Both the position numbers and the translations under genes were made by a program. The notes beneath the pieces are model-generated. The model was given only the letters and a program-made list of their open reading frames with translations, searched no databases and had not been told where the DNA came from. A stretch of DNA of 64,000 nt from a virus: the IMG/VR virus record IMGVR_UViG_3300033148_006964, positions 116,927 through 180,926 of that record; one strand, 5' to 3'. Each line of letters opens with the position of its first letter. The stretch's first letter is position 1. Of this stretch, positions 15,420 to 24,142 are shown in pieces.

Positions 15420-15962
15420 CTACTCCTTATAATCACAATTTTTAACGTAATATTTATTTTTATACTTAAACACGCAATCATCAGAACTTATATCAACATC
15501 TGCACTTGAGACGGTTTTTCCGTCTTTAGTTATTATAGTAACCCTATCAACATGGCCATATCCACCTGCACTGAAATTAAATGTTTTAATCTCACCAAAA
15601 AATACAGCTTGTTTGCGAGCATCTGCTATATTAAGTGATGTTTTTACTCCTAATATTAACACACAAGATACAATAATTATTATGAGAATTTCTATTAGTG
15701 TAATACTACCACAATTATTTTTCTTAAGTGGTAAAATTATAAGTTTAATTAACTCTCCAACTTTTGAAAATACAAAAAACATAGCTACGATAATTATACC
15801 AATAACTGAAACGGGCCATGCTAGTGAAAGTAAAGCTATTAACACCCACAATTCACTTCCTGTAACACCAAACATTACTCCTGATACTATTATACCAAGT
15901 AATGCTGGAATAAGATAACCTATTACCATAAAAAAATCTGAATATTGTGTTGCTTCCGTCAT
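15420..15962 (-). CDS. Multi-span membrane protein
   Basis: 180 residues with about four hydrophobic segments (12-30, 36-70, 86-106), then a soluble beta-rich tail (TIITKDGKTVSSADVDI). Inner-membrane protein of unknown role. Confidence 0.65.
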   Translation of the reverse strand: MTEATQYSDFFMVIGYLIPALLGIIVSGVMFGVTGSELWVLIALLSLAWPVSVIGIIIVAMFFVFSKVGELIKLIILPLKKNNCGSITLIEILIIIIVSCVLILGVKTSLNIADARKQAVFFGEIKTFNFSAGGYGHVDRVTIITKDGKTVSSADVDISSDDCVFKYKNKYYVKNCDYKE

Positions 15963-15975
15963 AATTTTTTCTCCT

Positions 15976-16173
15976 TTATACTGATTTTATAAAAAGCTTT
16001 CTATCTGAACGCCATTGGTATCCAAATTGTCTTCTTAACTCATCAAAAAAGTCTGTAAGCTCATGCTCGGCTATTGTGTCAAACATTTCACGATCGGTTT
16101 CACAGTTTTGGTCTTGTGCAAAACTTCTCGCAAGCTTAAGCGCTTCGGCTTTATTTAGATGTATTGCTTTCAT
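15976..16173 (-). CDS. Hypothetical protein
   Basis: 65 residues from the ATG after AAAGGGAATAAAA; an upstream extension lacks an SD. Helical, with LNKAEALKLARSFAQ and FFDELRRQFGYQW. Confidence 0.55.
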   Translation of the reverse strand: MKAIHLNKAEALKLARSFAQDQNCETDREMFDTIAEHELTDFFDELRRQFGYQWRSDRKLFIKSV

Positions 16174-16245
16174 TTTTATTCCCTTTCTTTGTTTATTCTT
16201 CTTCTGGTACCCCATATTTAGCCTCAAGAATACCCTCAATTCTTA

Positions 16246-16509
16246 TTATTTAATCACATCATCCTTTTGTTCATAAGCGCAGCGTTCAATTATTATACCT
16301 TTGCATGGATAAGTAGTACCTGGATAACTTTCACTATTGCCCATCATTATAAAATTATCTGCTAATCTAAAACTTTCGTTAATAGCACCCTTATCTGTAT
16401 AACCATCTTCCATACGCCTTTCCATAAGTTTTTGATAAATGGGGAGGGCTATAGACATACGTTTATTAATACGTTGTTGGTCAAGACTTTCTTTACAATC
16501 CTTTGACAT
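16246..16509 (-). CDS. Hypothetical protein
   Basis: 87 residues, helical N-terminus, two Cys near the end. SD AAGGAGATATAAT. No family recognised. Confidence 0.55.
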   Translation of the reverse strand: MSKDCKESLDQQRINKRMSIALPIYQKLMERRMEDGYTDKGAINESFRLADNFIMMGNSESYPGTTYPCKGIIIERCAYEQKDDVIK

Positions 16510-16521
16510 ATTATATCTCCT

Positions 16522-16668
16522 TTAATTGGTAACATAAAAACGATAACATTTGTCACACGGTTTACTAATAGATATACCATGTTTACATTTTCTTCTAGCC
16601 TTAAGTGATTTTTCTTTGTTAGCAATTATGTTTGATCTAATTTTTTGATTTTGTGTTACTACTTTCAT
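16522..16668 (-). CDS. 48-residue basic Cys protein
   Basis: Basic N-terminal helix, then CKHGISISKPCDKC, a CxxH/CxxC zinc site common in very small phage proteins. Its start overlaps the 3' end of the preceding gene by 32 bp. Confidence 0.6.
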   Translation of the reverse strand: MKVVTQNQKIRSNIIANKEKSLKARRKCKHGISISKPCDKCYRFYVTN

Positions 16669-16996
16669 CACGTTCTATTACTTTCTTTAGAAAATCAATT
16701 TCATCGTTGCATAACTTGAAGAGTTTTTTAGTAACTTTATATCTTTTATTTTTAGAAGAAAATATATAAAATAAATATTTTATAAATTTATAATATGGTG
16801 TACCAACACAAGTATTACCAGAAAATAATAATACAGGACATTGATAACATTTAGTAAATTTATTACAATAAGGACACTCTTTTTTCCTTATCCTTTTATA
16901 AAGTTCATAACTACATTTTTCTCCAATATTCTCCTCAATCATCTTAGCTCGTTCAGTCCAGATATCTAAAACTTTTTTATTAATCTTTTTCATCAT
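16637..16996 (-). CDS. Cys-rich family protein 1 of 3
   Basis: 119 residues. KVLDIWTERAKMIEENIG, then CPYC...CYQCP, CVGTPYYKF, and a helix LFKLCNDEIDFLKKVIE. Shares the whole plan with 16980-17291 and 18025-18354. Probably two zinc sites; function unknown. Confidence 0.65.
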   Translation of the reverse strand: MMKKINKKVLDIWTERAKMIEENIGEKCSYELYKRIRKKECPYCNKFTKCYQCPVLLFSGNTCVGTPYYKFIKYLFYIFSSKNKRYKVTKKLFKLCNDEIDFLKKVIERDESSNTKSKN

Positions 16997-17291
16997 ATTC
17001 TATCACTTTCTTTAAAAAATAAATTTCATCATTACATAACTTAAGGAGTTTTTTAGTAATATGAGAAGGTTTATAACAAACAAAAGTTTCATAAGGTGTA
17101 TTATAACAATTTCTATGTCCAAAATTTGCTATTGGGCAATCAACACAAGCTGATCTTTGTGAACAATAAGGACATGGTGTTAACATATATTTATTACGAA
17201 AAGATATAGTATAACCTTCACCTATATAATTTTCAATAACTTTTGCTCGTTTAGTCCAAATATCTAAGACTTTTTTATTAATTGCTTTCAT
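16980..17291 (-). CDS. Cys-rich family protein 2 of 3
   Basis: 103 residues: KVLDIWTKRAKVIENYIG, CPYC...CVDCP, CYNTPYETF, LLKLCNDEIYFLKKVIE. Overlaps the kdsB stop by 14 bp and copy 1 by 17 bp, so the cluster is translationally coupled. Closest relative is copy 1. Confidence 0.65.
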   Translation of the reverse strand: MKAINKKVLDIWTKRAKVIENYIGEGYTISFRNKYMLTPCPYCSQRSACVDCPIANFGHRNCYNTPYETFVCYKPSHITKKLLKLCNDEIYFLKKVIEYDEKD

Positions 17292-18015
17292 TTTTTACCT
17301 TTTGTTTAAAATTTTCAAGATCTTCAGGTGTATCTATACCTATATTATCAAAATTCATAACTAAGCACTTTATCTTCATCTCATGTTCTAATGCTCTTAA
17401 TTGTTCAAGTTTTTCTACCTCTTCAAGTTTACCGTGAGGTAAAGAACAAAATCGTTTTAGACTTTCCATTGAATATCCATATATTCCTGTATGACTATAA
17501 GCATTACGAAGTCTGCCTCGAATATAAGGAATAGGAGCTCGTGAGAAATAAAGAGCATTATTATTAACCGATAAAACAGCCTTGACAACGTTAGGATCTT
17601 GTAACTTTTTATAAGTAACATTACTGACTACTGTTAATATGCTGTTTGCATCAAGCTTTTTAACTTTTCTTGAAACAGCTTGTATAACGTGAAGAGGTAA
17701 CATTGGTTCATCACCCTGTAAGTTCACAATAAATGAACAACCAAGACGATCTACTGCCTCCATTACTCTATCAGTACCAGAAACATGATCTTTAGAAGTT
17801 ATCATCGCTCTTCCACCAAACTTGATCACCGTTCTATAGATTGTTTCATCATCAGTAGCAATAAATATCTCATCAAATGCACCAGATTGCTCTGCTGATC
17901 GATAAGCCCACATAACAAGGGGTAAATCATTGACAAATAAAAGGGGCTTTCCTGGAAGTCTCTTTGATGCATAACGTGCAGGTATTATACATGTAACACG
18001 ATCATTATTTTTCAT
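17278..18015 (-). CDS. kdsB: 3-deoxy-manno-octuloson­ate cytidylyltransferase (CMP-Kdo synthetase)
   Basis: 245 residues, full length. Activates Kdo with CTP to CMP-Kdo, the donor for LPS inner core. Signatures: IIPARYASKRLPGKPL (nucleotide loop), MWAYRSAEQSGAFDEIFIATDD, VSGTDRVMEA, NLQGDEPMLP, YFSRAPIPYIRG, HTGIYGYS and GIDTPEDLENF. The active-site residues typical of the family all appear present. Embedded within the three-gene Cys-rich family; it and kdsA give the phage two of the four Kdo-activation steps. kdsC- and kdsD-like genes are not in the window. Confidence 0.95.
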   Translation of the reverse strand: MKNNDRVTCIIPARYASKRLPGKPLLFVNDLPLVMWAYRSAEQSGAFDEIFIATDDETIYRTVIKFGGRAMITSKDHVSGTDRVMEAVDRLGCSFIVNLQGDEPMLPLHVIQAVSRKVKKLDANSILTVVSNVTYKKLQDPNVVKAVLSVNNNALYFSRAPIPYIRGRLRNAYSHTGIYGYSMESLKRFCSLPHGKLEEVEKLEQLRALEHEMKIKCLVMNFDNIGIDTPEDLENFKQKVKNESN

Positions 18016-18024
18016 GGTTTTCTC

Positions 18025-18354
18025 CTATTTTTTTTCGTCCCACATAATGATTTCCAGTAAGAAATCAATCTCATCTTCACAAATCTTAATGGTATCTTTG
18101 TCAATAATTTTACCTTTTTCAATTACAGTTTCCATGTTATAATAAGGCGTGTTATTACAATGTCTGTATTTATTATCTTTTTCAATAAGAAGACAGCCGT
18201 CACAACTACTCCCAAAACCTGTTTTACAATAAGGACAGGATTTCTCCCATATTTTACTAATCAATTTAATGGTTAGTTTTTTACCTAGATTCTTCTTTAT
18301 GAGCAACAGCCTCTCAAACCAAATACACAGTACTTCACGATTAATATCCTTCAT
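18025..18354 (-). CDS. Cys-rich family protein 3 of 3
   Basis: 109 residues: REVLCIWFERLLLIKKNLG, CPYCKTGFGSSCDGC, CNNTPYYNM, TIKICEDEIDFLLEII. Lies immediately upstream of kdsB. The most divergent of the trio. Confidence 0.65.
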   Translation of the reverse strand: MKDINREVLCIWFERLLLIKKNLGKKLTIKLISKIWEKSCPYCKTGFGSSCDGCLLIEKDNKYRHCNNTPYYNMETVIEKGKIIDKDTIKICEDEIDFLLEIIMWDEKK

Positions 18355-18707
18355 TTTTTATCCTTTAGTCGGGTTAATTTTTTTATTAACTTATCGTTAT
18401 CAGCGATATGCCCACGTAGTTCTATATTATCATCTTTAGTACGCTTTATAAGATCCTTTTTAGCATCATCATATGTTTCAAAGATATTACTCCTATCAAT
18501 TGAAATACTTGTGTCAACAAATTTAACCTTTAGCCCTATTTTCCTTATAGAAATTCCATGTTCTCTTGCACTATTGCGTTTTACTTCAAATTCTTCTACA
18601 GATGCTTTTATAATAAATTTCCTGCCAGAATACGACATTCTTGGAATCACATCTATATCCTCTACAACAATAAAAACTTCTTGTCCTATCTTTAGTTCAG
18701 ATATCAT
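18351..18707 (-). CDS. Hypothetical protein
   Basis: 118 residues with an N-terminal beta region (KIGQEVFIVVEDIDVIPR, KFIIKASVEEFEV) and a charged C-terminal helix. 4-bp overlap with the next gene. Possibly a small barrel protein. Confidence 0.55.
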   Translation of the reverse strand: MISELKIGQEVFIVVEDIDVIPRMSYSGRKFIIKASVEEFEVKRNSAREHGISIRKIGLKVKFVDTSISIDRSNIFETYDDAKKDLIKRTKDDNIELRGHIADNDKLIKKLTRLKDKK

Positions 18708-18739
18708 AACTTTCTCCTTTATACACGATTAAATTCCTT

Positions 18740-18877
18740 TTATAAAAAACCCTCTTCGATAAGTATTACCACAATATTTATCACGACTGTTGTAGCCACC
18801 GCACAAACCCACGGGCATTCGATATACTTTCTTTCAAACATGTTTAGTAGCACTAAAAATAATATTGCAAGTTCCAT
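18740..18877 (-). CDS. 45-residue membrane protein
   Basis: Two short hydrophobic stretches (ELAILFLVLL and VCAVATTVVINIVVILI) separated by a charged turn. ATG after AGGAGAATGTT. Read directly. Confidence 0.55.
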   Translation of the reverse strand: MELAILFLVLLNMFERKYIECPWVCAVATTVVINIVVILIEEGFL

Positions 18878-18886
18878 AACATTCTC

Positions 18887-19051
18887 CTAAACACAATGAG
18901 GTTCGTTGTTTTCTTCTTCAGCTTTCTTTGTTACTGACAACTTCTTAGCTAACATAACTCCATAGCCAATACCAGCAGTAACTAACATTACTATCATTAT
19001 CATAACTACTAATGAAACTACCTTACTTATAATACTTGAATTGGATTTCAT
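18887..19051 (-). CDS. 54-residue membrane protein
   Basis: One span (VVSLVVMIMIVMLVTAGIGYGV) followed by a basic then acidic tail. ATG after GAGGAAAAAACT. Read directly. Confidence 0.6.
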   Translation of the reverse strand: MKSNSSIISKVVSLVVMIMIVMLVTAGIGYGVMLAKKLSVTKKAEEENNEPHCV

Positions 19052-19075
19052 AGTTTTTTCCTCACTTTAAGTTAA

Positions 19076-19118
19076 AATGGCTCCCCTAACTAATAATTTT
19101 TTGGCCGGGGGAACCATT
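19076..19118 (-). terminator. Intrinsic terminator with GGCCAAAAA loop
   Basis: Stem AATGGTTCCCC/GGGGAGCCATT (one G·T) just after the stop of the 19117-19827 gene; loop contains CGGCCAAAAAATTATTAG. Related to 20398-20439. Confidence 0.7.
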
Positions 19119-19827
19119 AAAATTCGTCATCCTTAATAACTTTTTCATCTTTACATTTGTTAAAAAGGATCTCAAGACAGTCGGTTTGTTTTACCAGGTT
19201 TAAATGGTTTTTACGGTGTTCATCATAAGCTTTTATAATAGCTTCTTTAATTTTAGATGGAATTCTAGGAACATTTATATATTGTTTAGTTGCTTCAAGA
19301 TCCAGGTTATGTCGTTCTATATTAAAAACAATAGATCTTATAGTATCTTCCACTACATCAGGTGGCACTAATGTATATGCGTGAATAGTATGTACTATAG
19401 ACATTATTAGATCTAAGTTTCTTCTGGATGTTTTTATTTTTATATCCGTTCCACGATAATCAATAACAATATCTTCAAATTCTTCTGCAATACTGTGACC
19501 ATTTCTTACATAATGATCTGTGGCTTGGTTATTATAAACATTTAAAAAGTTAGTTGAAGAACTTCCATCTGAATTATCAATACCATAATTAGCATTATTT
19601 ACATATTCTGCAAAATTATTATTTACATAAGCCGATGGCGGTTCATATGTACGTCCATTATTATTTCCATAATGATCATTCCAATTTTGTTGTATATCGA
19701 AAGGTACTTCCCCTAAAGTAGGAAGTAATTTATTAACTGCTGATTTTTTCGATCCACCTATATAATAAACATCATTTTCATGACGACCACCATCACTATC
19801 TAAGTTATTATTACGTTCTTCATTCAA
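19117..19827 (-). CDS. Paralogue family A, member 1
   Basis: About 236 residues, starting at TTG (MNEERNNNLD) with SD GGAGGTGA eight bases upstream. Low-complexity Asn/Tyr-rich N-terminal half, then a folded region DIVIDYRGTDIKIKTSRRNLDLI, and a conserved C-terminus IIKAYDEHRKNHLNLVKQ followed by TDCLEILF. Shares start and C-terminus with the next two genes. Unknown function. Confidence 0.65.
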   Translation of the reverse strand: MNEERNNNLDSDGGRHENDVYYIGGSKKSAVNKLLPTLGEVPFDIQQNWNDHYGNNNGRTYEPPSAYVNNNFAEYVNNANYGIDNSDGSSSTNFLNVYNNQATDHYVRNGHSIAEEFEDIVIDYRGTDIKIKTSRRNLDLIMSIVHTIHAYTLVPPDVVEDTIRSIVFNIERHNLDLEATKQYINVPRIPSKIKEAIIKAYDEHRKNHLNLVKQTDCLEILFNKCKDEKVIKDDEF

Positions 19828-19855
19828 AAGTCTCACCTCCAATTAATTATATAAG

Positions 19856-20359
19856 TTAGCCATCTTTAATAATCTTCTTCTTTTTATATTCATCAAAAAG
19901 GATCTCAAGACAGTCGGTTTGTTTTACCAAATTTAAATGATTATTACAATGTTCATTGTAAGCTTCTATAATAACTTCTTTAATTTCAGGTGAAACACAT
20001 GATTCTGACATTAAAGTATATTTATTATTAAGTTTATTTATTATATCTTCATAAGGAGCACAAACTTTTATATTATGTTTACCTATACAAAATATAAGAC
20101 AATTTATAATTTGTCTTTTTCTATCTATTGGCATTAAATCATGTATACAAATAATATCTAATATGGATTCTAATAATTCTTTGTCTTTTTTAGGCATATT
20201 TATAATAATATCTTCATTATTACATTCAAAATAAAATGTTTCATTCATAGTATAAGTATCGAGATGTCTATTATAATTTAATAAACCAGGCACTATGGTT
20301 TCTTCACTATTATAATAATTTTCATTGTTATCTAAGTTATTATTACGTTCTTCATTCAA
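19856..20359 (-). CDS. Paralogue family A, member 2
   Basis: About 167 residues from TTG after GGAGGTGA. N-terminus NEERNNNLD and C-terminus EAYNEHCNNHLNLVKQTDC match member 1; the centre is diverged. SD and start region is nearly identical to member 1, pointing to tandem duplication. Confidence 0.65.
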   Translation of the reverse strand: MNEERNNNLDNNENYYNSEETIVPGLLNYNRHLDTYTMNETFYFECNNEDIIINMPKKDKELLESILDIICIHDLMPIDRKRQIINCLIFCIGKHNIKVCAPYEDIINKLNNKYTLMSESCVSPEIKEVIIEAYNEHCNNHLNLVKQTDCLEILFDEYKKKKIIKDG

Positions 20360-20397
20360 ATATCTCACCTCCAATTAATTATATAAGTTTAAGTTAA

Positions 20398-20439
20398 AAT
20401 GGCTCCCCTAACTAACATATTTTTGGCCAAGGAACCATT
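20398..20439 (-). terminator. Intrinsic terminator, second copy type
   Basis: AATGGTTCC/GGAGCCATT stem and loop TTGGCCAAAAATATG, clearly related to 19076-19118, overlapping the stop of family A member 3. Confidence 0.65.
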
Positions 20440-21037
20440 AAGTCACATCATCTGTTATAAATTTTCTATCTTTACACTCACTAAAAAGAACTTCAAGACA
20501 ATCAGTTTGCTTTACCAGATTTAAATGGTTATTACAGTGTTCTTTGTAGGCATCTTGAAAGATCTCTTTAGTTTTACTGGAAATGGTTACAGAACTCAGA
20601 TCTCTGGTTGATTCTATTTCATTACGAATTTCTGTTATTTTATTTATATGAATTATTTCTAAATTTTCCTGGAGTATTGATAAATGTGAATCTATTTCTG
20701 TTGCTATACATATAAATATATCTTCTAAGGATTTTTCTCCTATTTTTTCAACATCTTTTTCGTCTAAAACTCTTATCATCCTTTCTAATATCATACAAGT
20801 ACAATCAGATATATTAGGTATTCTGATAGTTACCCCATAATACTTAACATGAAAATTACGAAGTGTGTTATTTATTCCTTCTCTATGATTTTGTTGTGCT
20901 GCTATTCTATCAATAGTTGATATTTGTTCAACAGTTGGTGGTTCATCCCTAATAGGTTCTTCTGGTGTCGTTGGTATTTCGGCATTAAGATGTTGTATTG
21001 TTTCTGCCATTAGGTTAATTGGTGTACGTTCATTCAT
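20438..21037 (-). CDS. Paralogue family A, member 3
   Basis: 199 residues. MNERTPINL start, Pro/Glu-rich linker, then the folded region (HVKYYGVTIRIPN) and the shared C-terminus DAYKEHCNNHLNLVKQTDC. The start lies only about 9 bp from the adjacent TnpB element, whose insertion probably replaced the normal promoter and SD; no good SD is visible. Confidence 0.65.
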   Translation of the reverse strand: MNERTPINLMAETIQHLNAEIPTTPEEPIRDEPPTVEQISTIDRIAAQQNHREGINNTLRNFHVKYYGVTIRIPNISDCTCMILERMIRVLDEKDVEKIGEKSLEDIFICIATEIDSHLSILQENLEIIHINKITEIRNEIESTRDLSSVTISSKTKEIFQDAYKEHCNNHLNLVKQTDCLEVLFSECKDRKFITDDVT

Positions 21038-21045
21038 AAAAATTG

Positions 21046-22290
21046 TGTAAGGAAACCACCACGCTTGTCGTGGTGGAGGAATTACACCTTTTCCTTTCTT
21101 TTAAATTAATATTTGACATCTTCAATACTTTAATATATATTATATACATATGAAAACTATTAGAACAATGAAAATAAAAATATCTGGTCAACATAAAGCT
21201 GATACCATCTTAGTTAACTGGTTATCTGCAGCTAATTGGTTGTCCAGTATTGTTTATAAAGTTAAAGATGTTAATTCAAATAGACTTCATAAAGCATATT
21301 ATCATATTGTTAGAGAAAAGTTTAATTTGCCATCACAGCTTACATGTACATTGTTTAGAACAATATCTGCAACCTATAAAACACAGAGATCGTCTAAGCA
21401 ATGGAATCTTGCAAATTATAAACGTAAGACCATACCAATTGTTTGGAAAAGAGATTTTTCAATTACAAAAAAAGGTGTAACATTATGGTCAGATATAATT
21501 AAATTAAATGATCCAAGAAAAATTTCAGATCATTGGAAAGATTCAAAATTATTATTTGTTAAAAAACAATGGTATTTAATCCTTTCTTATGAAATTGAAA
21601 TTCCAGATAATAAAAAGACTGGAACCATAGTTGGTGTTGACCAAGGTATTAAGAGAATCTTTGTAGCATCTGATTCTAATAACAATAAACTTTTTTATAA
21701 AGCAAATCATTTAAATCATAAAATTTCTAGTATACAAAAAACCAGGTCTAAAATACAAGCGGTTGGATCTCGATCTGCAAAAAGGCTTCTGAAAAGAATG
21801 TCTAACCATCAAGCTTCCGTAACCGAATATGCTATACATATTGCTTCTAAAAGACTTGTAGAATGGGCTGATTCTGTTGGTGCTAGAAAAATAGTGGTTG
21901 AAGATTTGTCAAATATAAGATTCGCAGGAAAAAATAAGGGGAAACAGTTACGTAGTAAATTAAATAAATGGTCTTATGGTATGTTTACATTTTGTACAAC
22001 ATATAAGGCTGCAGTTAAAGGTATTGCTGTTGAAACTGTATCTCCCAGAAACACATCCAGGATGTGTAATAAATGCGGTCATATTGATGAATCTAATAGG
22101 CATGGTTTAAAATTTAACTGTCGTGCCTGCGGATATACGGCAGACGCAGATTGGAACGCTAGCAAGAATATTGCTAGTCGTTACATATCCATTGAGTTAA
22201 ACTCAAGGGATAAGGGGAGCCATAAATCCCCCAAAAAACGAGTTGTCAGTTAGCTACGTTTAAAACCTCTCCCCTTGTGGGAGAGGTAAT
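21046..22290 (+). mobile_element. Orphan TnpB element (IS1341-like, no tnpA)
   Basis: tnpB flanked by a hairpin at each end: CCACCACG-CTTGT-CGTGGTGG (21056-21076) and ACCTCTCCC-CTTGT-GGGAGAGGT (22265-22287). Both loops are CTTGT, so they look like the two ends of one element. Boundaries approximate. It separates family A from the 22342-23172 gene. Confidence 0.7.
21150..22253 (+). CDS. tnpB: TnpB RNA-guided nuclease
   Basis: 367 residues. RuvC Asp in VGVDQGIKR, Glu in VVEDLSNIR, zinc ribbon CNKCG...CRACG and final Asp in DADWNAS. All nuclease residues are present. The N-terminus lacks the usual KYRIYPT start and differs from the other two TnpBs, so it is an independent acquisition. Guide RNA would come from its 3' end and the 22265-22287 hairpin. 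Confidence 0.88.
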   Translation: MKTIRTMKIKISGQHKADTILVNWLSAANWLSSIVYKVKDVNSNRLHKAYYHIVREKFNLPSQLTCTLFRTISATYKTQRSSKQWNLANYKRKTIPIVWKRDFSITKKGVTLWSDIIKLNDPRKISDHWKDSKLLFVKKQWYLILSYEIEIPDNKKTGTIVGVDQGIKRIFVASDSNNNKLFYKANHLNHKISSIQKTRSKIQAVGSRSAKRLLKRMSNHQASVTEYAIHIASKRLVEWADSVGARKIVVEDLSNIRFAGKNKGKQLRSKLNKWSYGMFTFCTTYKAAVKGIAVETVSPRNTSRMCNKCGHIDESNRHGLKFNCRACGYTADADWNASKNIASRYISIELNSRDKGSHKSPKKRVVS

Positions 22291-22341
22291 TTATGCCCTA
22301 ATTGTCCTTTAATAATTTTAATTAAAATTTTAATTGTTATT

Positions 22342-23172
22342 TTATTGCCTTAAGTCAGGTAAGTTTAAGCCATCTTCAATAGACTTATCATTATCTTTAT
22401 CATTTACTGATTTTTTAAAGGTCCAAATTTGTTCTGCAACATTTGCTATATTTTCATCACTTATCATAACTTCTTGTTCAGATATATTATATAATGGCAT
22501 AACTGGAGGGCCACCTATAATAAAATTAGCAATAATTATTTTAAACCTTTTAAACTTATGATAATTAAATAATCCTTCAAGTTGTAGTTTCTCAGTTAAC
22601 TTCGTTGTAATTTCATCAACATAATCAAAAAACATTTCATATGAAATAAAACTCATTGGATCTTTTACATTATCTAATTCTTTTATAATAATATCCACTG
22701 CAGTTTTAAATTCACTTATCTTAGCAAAATATTGAAGATAACTTTTAGGAACAACTTCTGGAGATACTTTGAAAATTTGTAACAAAGATGCTTCTGTATT
22801 TTTAATATCAGGAACTTCTTCTAATAATGTATCAATAACAATTTTCTTACATACTATATATACAGGCCACAATAATATATCATTTGTCATTATACAAAAA
22901 CAAAGATGATATATAACTTCCATTCTAAACGTATCATTTTCTAACATTTCAGGTTTATATTCTAAACCATGCATAAAAGAATAAGCTAGATATGGTTCGA
23001 GCGCTTTCATTATTTTTTCTGAATCTACATTAATCTTTTGAGTAAGTTTGTTTGTTAATTTATATAATACTTCCTGGTGATCTCTTACTACATCATATAA
23101 AATTGGCGCATGAGCTTGAATATCTTCTTCATTAATATCAAATTCAATACCATTTCTGATACTTTCTGACAT
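22342..23172 (-). CDS. Hypothetical helical protein
   Basis: 276 residues, almost entirely helical with acidic patches and no motif I recognise. Its start lies 20 bp from the left arm of the inverted repeats at 23193-23404, which may therefore control it. Confidence 0.6.
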   Translation of the reverse strand: MSESIRNGIEFDINEEDIQAHAPILYDVVRDHQEVLYKLTNKLTQKINVDSEKIMKALEPYLAYSFMHGLEYKPEMLENDTFRMEVIYHLCFCIMTNDILLWPVYIVCKKIVIDTLLEEVPDIKNTEASLLQIFKVSPEVVPKSYLQYFAKISEFKTAVDIIIKELDNVKDPMSFISYEMFFDYVDEITTKLTEKLQLEGLFNYHKFKRFKIIIANFIIGGPPVMPLYNISEQEVMISDENIANVAEQIWTFKKSVNDKDNDKSIEDGLNLPDLRQ

Positions 23173-23192
23173 ACTAAACTCCTAAAAATAGT

Positions 23193-23404
23193 GTTTACAA
23201 AGTGACCACTTATAAGTCACTTTTTTGAAATTAATTATGTACGTTAAGCGTTTAAATAAAAATAAGCCCTAAAATAAGGAGTCATCTTGTAAACAACCGT
23301 TTTGTTTACATGTGGTTCCTGAAAAAAGGGGCTTAGCTCATTTTTGCTCATTTTTCTCTCTTTTTTGTTGATAAAAGTGACTTATAAGTAGTCATTTTGT
23401 AAAC
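23193..23404. repeat. 32-bp inverted repeats around a structured, AT-rich region
   Basis: Arms at 23193-23224 and 23373-23404 are inverted copies with 30 of 32 positions equal. TGTAAACA (or its complement) occurs four times, at 23192-23199, 23288-23295, 23303-23310 and 23398-23405. An AT-repeat tract follows at 23470-23535. No gene lies between 23172 and 23753. Candidate origin or operator region. Confidence 0.55.
23264..23334. ncRNA. 71-nt branched element inside the inverted repeats
   Basis: AAGCCC/GGGCTT closing stem, AGGA/TCCT next, and a TGTAAACAA/TTGTTTACA hairpin at the tip. On the minus strand a T-rich stretch (ATTTTTATTT) follows. Confidence 0.4.
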
Positions 23405-23752
23405 AAAAATAAGATCTCTAAGTTATTGATATTATTATAGTTAAAAATTGGCATGATTTTTGCTTATACTATATAATATATATATATAACTATACATATA
23501 ACAATAACTTATATATATATATTTACCTTATATAGTAGTAGTATGGACACTACGATGTATAGAAATTGCTTTATATTTTTCAGAAAATAATTAAGGGTTT
23601 TAAAAGGGGTGTTTGTGTGTACGGGGGGTAGACACATGTTTTCACAGGAGCTGGAGTGTCCATTCAGCTTTTGTGCCATATTTCACATATTTCATGGCCA
23701 GATATCACATGTCCCTTTTAAACAGCTAAAATCATTTTAAGATTTGTTTTGT

Positions 23753-23944
23753 TTAAGAATTTCCACTTTTTGCTGATTCTAATGCTAAACTTGCTTCTGC
23801 AAGTGAAAGTTCTAAATTATCATAATTAAACTCTTCTATCTTAAATAAGTCCCGTGGGTTTTTCATTTTTAAGATCTCTGGATGTTTTGGTATTAAATTA
23901 CTAATGCGTTTAACTAAAGTATCACAAGTGTCTTGGTAGTTCAT
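23753..23944 (-). CDS. Small helical protein
   Basis: 63 residues, acidic, helical. SD AAAGGAATTTAAT before ATG; promoter copy d lies 106 bp upstream. Function unknown. Confidence 0.55.
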   Translation of the reverse strand: MNYQDTCDTLVKRISNLIPKHPEILKMKNPRDLFKIEEFNYDNLELSLAEASLALESAKSGNS

Positions 23945-24049
23945 ATTAAATTCCTTTGTTTATTTTAAAATTACATTGATATTTTTAATTTATATATACC
24001 AATCTTATATAAGATTGACTTCATTAAAAATATATTTAATATCTACATA

Positions 24050-24081
24050 ATAGTTATACCAAATAAATCCAAATAATAACA
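24050..24081 (-). promoter_or_regulatory. Promoter-like element (copy d)
   Basis: TGTTAT, 14 bp, TGGTATAACTAT then TATGTAGATA. The 5' leader to the 23944 start is longer than for other copies and holds the palindrome ATCTTATATAAGAT. Confidence 0.75.
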
Positions 24082-24142
24082 ATAGATAAAAAAAAGATAA
24101 GTTTAAGTTATATTACTTTGTTTATAATATAATGTAAAAGAA

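Noticed and set aside
23448-23464. Good sigma-54-like match TTGGCATGATTTTTGCT on the plus strand
   Set aside because: No plus-strand gene follows and no activator is seen; in DNA this AT-rich a chance match is likely.
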